DNA of 5,892 nucleotides from Acidobacteriota bacterium (GTDB taxonomy: Bacteria > Acidobacteriota > Terriglobia > Terriglobales > Acidobacteriaceae), in NCBI GenBank assembly GCA_021779695.1, contig JAJYAE010000282.1:1-5892 (forward strand). The letters run 5' to 3'. Of this stretch, positions 5,631 through 5,892 are shown in pieces; within the stretch, counting starts at the first letter, position 1, and the number at the start of each line of letters is the position of its first letter. The translations under genes were made by a program, and so were the position numbers. The notes under the pieces were generated by a model. It was given only the letters and a program-made list of their open reading frames with translations, made no database searches and was not told the origin of the DNA.

Positions 5631-5638
5631 CCCCCCCC
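5631..5638 (-). repeat. G8 homopolymer directly before the dehydrogenase start codon
   Basis: Eight consecutive G's on the coding strand end at the nucleotide before the ATG. The tract may pair weakly with the anti-Shine-Dalgarno but is too close for a standard site. A one-base gain would fuse an overlapping 20-codon frame (5618-5680) to the enzyme. Confidence 0.85.
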
Positions 5639-5885
5639 AATTGGAAAATTGTTCTGTGTCGCTTCTCCTCGACGGTTCATGCTCTACAGCCAAAACAGAG
5701 GAGTGTAGCAGATTCAGTTCTATTCAGGTATCCGCCGTATTCATAGCTTGCGGCTATCGAAAGTTTCGTTCGGCATTATTTGAGTCTTGCGACTTGCAGC
5801 GCACCTTGTTATTCTCCACCCTAAATTGCACAACTTTGGCCTGGATGCACCAATTGTTGACATTCTTCTTAAAGAGGGGATGGGT

Positions 5886-5892
5886 ATGAAGT
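5886..5892 (+). CDS. Possible start of a plus-strand gene cut by the window edge
   Basis: AGAGGGG (5873-5879) precedes ATG at 5886 with about 6-nt spacing, and another ATG at 5880 is in the same frame. A TTGACA occurs at 5857-5862 but is too close to the start to act as its -35. With only two codons present, no product can be named. The gene would be divergent from the dehydrogenase. Confidence 0.22.

Noticed and set aside
5631..5693. N-terminal extension of the dehydrogenase from a TTG codon
   Set aside because: The extra 21 residues are polar and unlike the family; the Rossmann fold starts properly from the ATG at 5630.
5836..5848. Sigma-54-like GG...GC element in the right-hand intergenic region
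   Set aside because: Only 7 bases separate GG and GC, whereas the -24/-12 promoter needs 10.

Overview
This window looks like a chromosomal segment from an acidobacterium, probably of the Terriglobales/Acidobacteriaceae type. I judge this from moderately high GC, from a secreted protein whose domain pattern I associate with that phylum, and from the style of the YycJ-like hydrolase and HxxxCxxC membrane protein. This is recognition by eye, not a database result. There are no RNA genes, CRISPR arrays, insertion sequences or phage genes that I can support.

Left part (1-1877, all minus strand, so read right to left): a compact cluster begins with a MarR-family regulator, then an isochorismatase-fold hydrolase, a 109-residue membrane protein and an MFS exporter that runs off the left edge. 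The last three genes are joined by two ATGA stop/start overlaps, so they are almost certainly one translationally coupled operon. The MarR gene lies 52 bp upstream, with a dyad symmetry in the gap. Upstream of MarR is a dense set of TACAG/CTGTA half-sites, a strong candidate operator for autoregulation. I read this as a small-molecule-responsive detoxification/export unit. The hydrolase has Gly where amidase-type family members have the catalytic Cys.

Middle part (1936-4718): a 303-bp stretch without a convincing gene is followed by a minus-strand two-helix membrane protein. It carries an N-terminal H-x3-C-x2-C motif like that of zinc-binding anti-sigma factors, but no sigma factor gene is nearby. 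Next comes a minus-strand YycJ/WalJ-like metallo-beta-lactamase-fold hydrolase with an unusual insert of about 100 residues, acidic and His-rich in part. Divergent from it, across 164 bp, is a plus-strand secreted protein with a helical domain and six C-terminal cysteines.

Right part (4719-5892): a complete 3-hydroxyacyl-CoA (3-hydroxybutyryl-CoA) dehydrogenase lies on the minus strand, convergent with the secreted-protein gene. A run of eight G residues directly abuts its start codon. The last 262 bp are intergenic and may end in the first codons of a plus-strand gene cut by the window edge. The middle and right genes are not obviously linked in function to the MarR operon.
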